Source: Maricaulis sp039978735 (GTDB taxonomy: Bacteria; Pseudomonadota; Alphaproteobacteria; Caulobacterales; Maricaulaceae). Taken from it: DNA of 64,000 nt. The notes below the pieces were generated by a model. That model was not told the origin of the DNA and made no database searches. It was given only the letters and a program-made list of their open reading frames with translations. Of the stretch, positions 61,353 through 64,000 are shown piece after piece. The DNA lies in contig NZ_JBDWAS010000058.1 of NCBI RefSeq assembly GCF_039978735.1, positions 1 to 64,000 on the forward strand, in the 5' to 3' direction. A program made the translations under genes and the position numbers. Numbering within the stretch: position 1 is the stretch's first letter; each line of letters starts with the position of its first letter.

Positions 61353-64000
61353 CTAGAAGTTGACTGTCACACCCACCGTGTAGACCCGGCCCAGCACGTC
61401 ATAGAGGCTGGGGAAGGTGTTGCCGGAGTTGAACGAGGTCGTCCCCGTCGAGTTGCCGATGACCGGCGGATCCTCGTCGAAGATGTTGGTGACCGTCGCG
61501 TTGAAACGGACATTGTCGTTCAGCCGGTAGGACCCGGCGAGATCGAAATAATCGTAGGCTTCGATCGAACGGAAGGCCGGGAACAGGTTTGCGGCCTCCC
61601 CCGTCTGCGCATCCATGCCGGACAGGTGACGCCACAGGTAGGACAGTTCCACATCGTCGAAGCGCCAGGTGGTGCGCTGGACGATACGCAGCTGCGGCAC
61701 CGGATCGCAGGTCGTGCCGTAATACCCGTTGCAGTCGACCACCGCCGAGAAGGGCGCCGATTGCAGCTCGTTGGTCATGTAGTAGTTGGCGTTGACGTTG
61801 ATATCGAGATTGCCCCAGTTGCCCAGGTCGTAACCCGTATTGGCACTGATCTCGATGCCCTCGGCCCGGCGGAAGGTCAGGTTGGTGTTGTAGCCGGGAA
61901 GGCCGGCACCGGACGTCGCCAGCGACCCGTTGATCCGCACGATCCCGGCACAGCCGGCCGGATCGGCCAGGACGTAGCACGCATCCATCGCTTCCTGTCC
62001 CGAGAACGTCCCGATGAAGTCGTCGATCTGGATATCGTAATAGTCGATCGAGATCAGCGGGTCGGTGACGCGGGGCAGGTTGAGGCTGGGCGACCAAACC
62101 AGGCCCAGCGTCAGGGTTTCCGCCGTTTCCGGTCCGGGCAGTGCGTTCGGCTGGGTGCCGCCGAACTGGTTGACCTGGCCGGACACGATGTCGCCGACGA
62201 CACCGACCAGCGCCGGCGGCACGCCGGTCGCTTCGCACAATGCGCGCAGATTGGCGTCGATCGGGTTTGGATTGCCCGCCGAGCAGGGGTCGAACGTCGC
62301 GTTGGACAGGCCTGTGGTGATCGGGCTGAACAGCTCACTGATGTTCGGGGCACGGTTGGCCTGCTGCAGCATGGCCCGCAGACGCAGGCTTTCGACCGGA
62401 GACCAGTTGATACCGGCCTTCCAGGTCGCTGACTGGCCGGAGATGGAATAGTCCGAAAGGCGATAGCCCAGCTCTACATTGAGGTCTTCGAACAGGGGCC
62501 GCCCCTCGGCCAGCGGGATGAACATCTCGCCGAAGGCCTCGTAGACGTCATAGGAACCGGAGACCGGCAGCACATTGCCGCCGGCGCCGCCCTGACAGCT
62601 GGTCGGCGGGGTTTGCAGGCAGTTGTCGGGCAAGGTCGAAGCCGTTTCCTGGCGATACTCGATCCCGAACGCCGCATCGACCGGATTGTCTGCCCAGGGC
62701 ATCTGCCAGCCGGACACCGGTCCGCTCATCGAGGCGGACAGGATGTCCTGTGTCGTCTTTTCCTGCAGCAATGCCGTCACCGAGGCATAGCCCGCCATGG
62801 CGTCGGTGATGATCCCGAAACCGCCGGAGAACAGATCGAGCGGCACACAGGTCGACGGGCCGACCTGTCCGTTCGGCGTGATACAGGTGGTCGCGTCGAC
62901 CGTATTCAGCGCCGTCGCGATATTGGTCACATTCGTGTAGCCGGCGCGGACCCGGGTCCGGTCGGATTCGCCGTGCTGGTAGGACAGATCATAGGCCCAG
63001 TCGCCCCACAGATCACCGCGCAGGCCGGCAACGATGTGGAACTGGTTGGCATCGAATGCTTCCGAGCGTGTGCCCAGTTCCAGCGTGCGGCGGCGGATCG
63101 GCACCGAGATGGAGTCGTTGAGGTCGAAAAGACCGTTGGAATTGTTGTCGATCGCACCGGTTGTCGGATCAAACACGCCGACGCCCGCATTCGTCGCGAA
63201 GCTGTTGACCTGGTCCAGGATCGACTGGCGGGCAGCGGCCGACAGGAAGGGGTTCATCAGTGGAAGGGTGAACACATTGCCGAACACGCCGGAGGGCGCG
63301 ATCTGCTGGGTCACGTTCGTCGCGGTGAAATTGCCGCGGCCGTAGAGCTCGAAATGCCGGTTGATCTCGTAGCGGCCGACAAAATCGAGATTAAACCGCT
63401 CCTGCGGTGTCTGATAGTAGTTGAACGGGTTGAAATTGAAGCGGGAACAGCGCGGTCCCAGCGTTCCGTCATTGCGGAATTGCAGGGTCTGTCCCGGCAG
63501 GTCCAGCGCGGTCGGAATGGCGGTGGTGGAGCCGGAGGCCGTGTCGTCGACCCCGTTCGGTGACTGGCAGTCGGCCTCTTCGGGCAGCAACGGGGCGCCG
63601 CCCAGACCGGAGCCATTGGTCGACGAGACGCCGACAAGCCCGAACGGGCGATCGCCGAACTGCACGCCCATTCGCTGGGTATAGCCCAGGCTGGCCATCA
63701 CATTGCCACGGCCATTGTCGAGATTGGTGCCCAGAAGGACGGAAAGATTGTGCTGCTCGCCGTCCGACTGTTCCGATGCGCGGCCCTCATAGCTCAGTTC
63801 CACGCCTTCGAAATCATTCTTCAGGATGAAGTTGATCGCGCCGGACATGGCATCGGAGCCGTAGACAGCAGACGCCCCGCCGGTGACCACATCGACCCGT
63901 TCGAGCATGTTCACGGGAATGGTCTGGGTATCGACGGTGCCGGTCAGCGAGAACGGCGTCAGGCGCTTGCCGTCGACCAGAACCAGGCTGCGATTGGTCC
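61353..64000 (-). CDS. TonB-dependent receptor, N terminus outside the window
   Basis: The frame is open from the window edge to 61353, giving about 882 residues. The visible part starts inside the plug (TNRSLVLVDGKRLTPFS, VDVVTGGASAVYGSDAMSGAINFIL) and runs through the barrel to VYTVGVTVNF with the terminal Phe. The signal peptide, TonB box and any STN domain are missing only because the window ends. It resembles the two receptors at 42403 and 45720 in plug motifs and may share their substrate class. Confidence 0.94.
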   Translation of the reverse strand, partial: TNRSLVLVDGKRLTPFSLTGTVDTQTIPVNMLERVDVVTGGASAVYGSDAMSGAINFILKNDFEGVELSYEGRASEQSDGEQHNLSVLLGTNLDNGRGNVMASLGYTQRMGVQFGDRPFGLVGVSSTNGSGLGGAPLLPEEADCQSPNGVDDTASGSTTAIPTALDLPGQTLQFRNDGTLGPRCSRFNFNPFNYYQTPQERFNLDFVGRYEINRHFELYGRGNFTATNVTQQIAPSGVFGNVFTLPLMNPFLSAAARQSILDQVNSFATNAGVGVFDPTTGAIDNNSNGLFDLNDSISVPIRRRTLELGTRSEAFDANQFHIVAGLRGDLWGDWAYDLSYQHGESDRTRVRAGYTNVTNIATALNTVDATTCITPNGQVGPSTCVPLDLFSGGFGIITDAMAGYASVTALLQEKTTQDILSASMSGPVSGWQMPWADNPVDAAFGIEYRQETASTLPDNCLQTPPTSCQGGAGGNVLPVSGSYDVYEAFGEMFIPLAEGRPLFEDLNVELGYRLSDYSISGQSATWKAGINWSPVESLRLRAMLQQANRAPNISELFSPITTGLSNATFDPCSAGNPNPIDANLRALCEATGVPPALVGVVGDIVSGQVNQFGGTQPNALPGPETAETLTLGLVWSPSLNLPRVTDPLISIDYYDIQIDDFIGTFSGQEAMDACYVLADPAGCAGIVRINGSLATSGAGLPGYNTNLTFRRAEGIEISANTGYDLGNWGNLDINVNANYYMTNELQSAPFSAVVDCNGYYGTTCDPVPQLRIVQRTTWRFDDVELSYLWRHLSGMDAQTGEAANLFPAFRSIEAYDYFDLAGSYRLNDNVRFNATVTNIFDEDPPVIGNSTGTTSFNSGNTFPSLYDVLGRVYTVGVTVNF

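Overview
The window is GC-rich DNA of an alphaproteobacterium, most likely of the Maricaulales/Hyphomonadaceae type. This rests on several large TonB-dependent receptors (TBDRs), tightly overlapping ATGA-type operons, a FecI/FecR cascade and a perfect CtrA-type box; it is an inference from gene content, not a phylogenetic placement. No rRNA, tRNA, CRISPR array, insertion sequence or phage gene was recognised.

Layout. (1) 1-4394: the end of an unidentified gene, a bidirectional terminator, katG, and divergently the molybdenum cofactor genes moaB and moeA. (2) 4431-9761: a PF10118-type hydrolase and a DUF2147 protein, a convergent TetR repressor, and a TBDR. Related palindromes precede all three units, so this looks like one small TetR regulon. 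(3) 9762-15613: a long structured leader, a small secreted PraB-like protein, then a four-gene tripartite exporter (ATPase, MacB-like permease, TolC-like channel, adaptor). (4) 15635-33159: a catabolic cluster with two thiolases, a TBDR, two SDRs, five NTF2-fold (SnoaL/limonene-epoxide-hydrolase-like) proteins, a dihydrodipicolinate-reductase-like oxidoreductase, a tandem HxlR regulator, an MFS transporter, a feruloyl-CoA-synthetase-like ligase, a DUF1295 membrane protein and a carotenoid/stilbene cleavage oxygenase. (5) 33156-40530: two glycosyltransferase-type genes, a SLC13/DASS symporter with a secreted alpha/beta hydrolase, and a tandem TetR regulator overlapping an exported fumarase/adenylosuccinate-lyase-superfamily protein. 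(6) 40670-50828: ECF sigma factor, FecR, two paralogous TBDRs (the first with an STN signalling domain) and a secreted S9 peptidase. (7) 50829-64000: a TPR/EAL phosphodiesterase, an S8 autotransporter protease with a long heptapeptide repeat, a second ABC/HlyD export system, and a truncated TBDR.

How it works together. Region 4 reads as uptake through the outer membrane (TBDR), oxidative cleavage (carotenoid-oxygenase family), CoA activation and thiolytic shortening of a hydrophobic substrate such as an apocarotenoid, stilbenoid or terpenoid. It is tied together by an 18-bp element with fixed internal spacing in front of at least six genes, which I could not match to a known operator. Regions 6 and 7 suggest a surface-signalled peptide or protein scavenging module.

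The strongest candidates for something undescribed are the GGDINPF repeat protease, the 18-bp-motif regulon with its catabolic cluster, and the structured leader plus PraB-like protein plus dedicated exporter.
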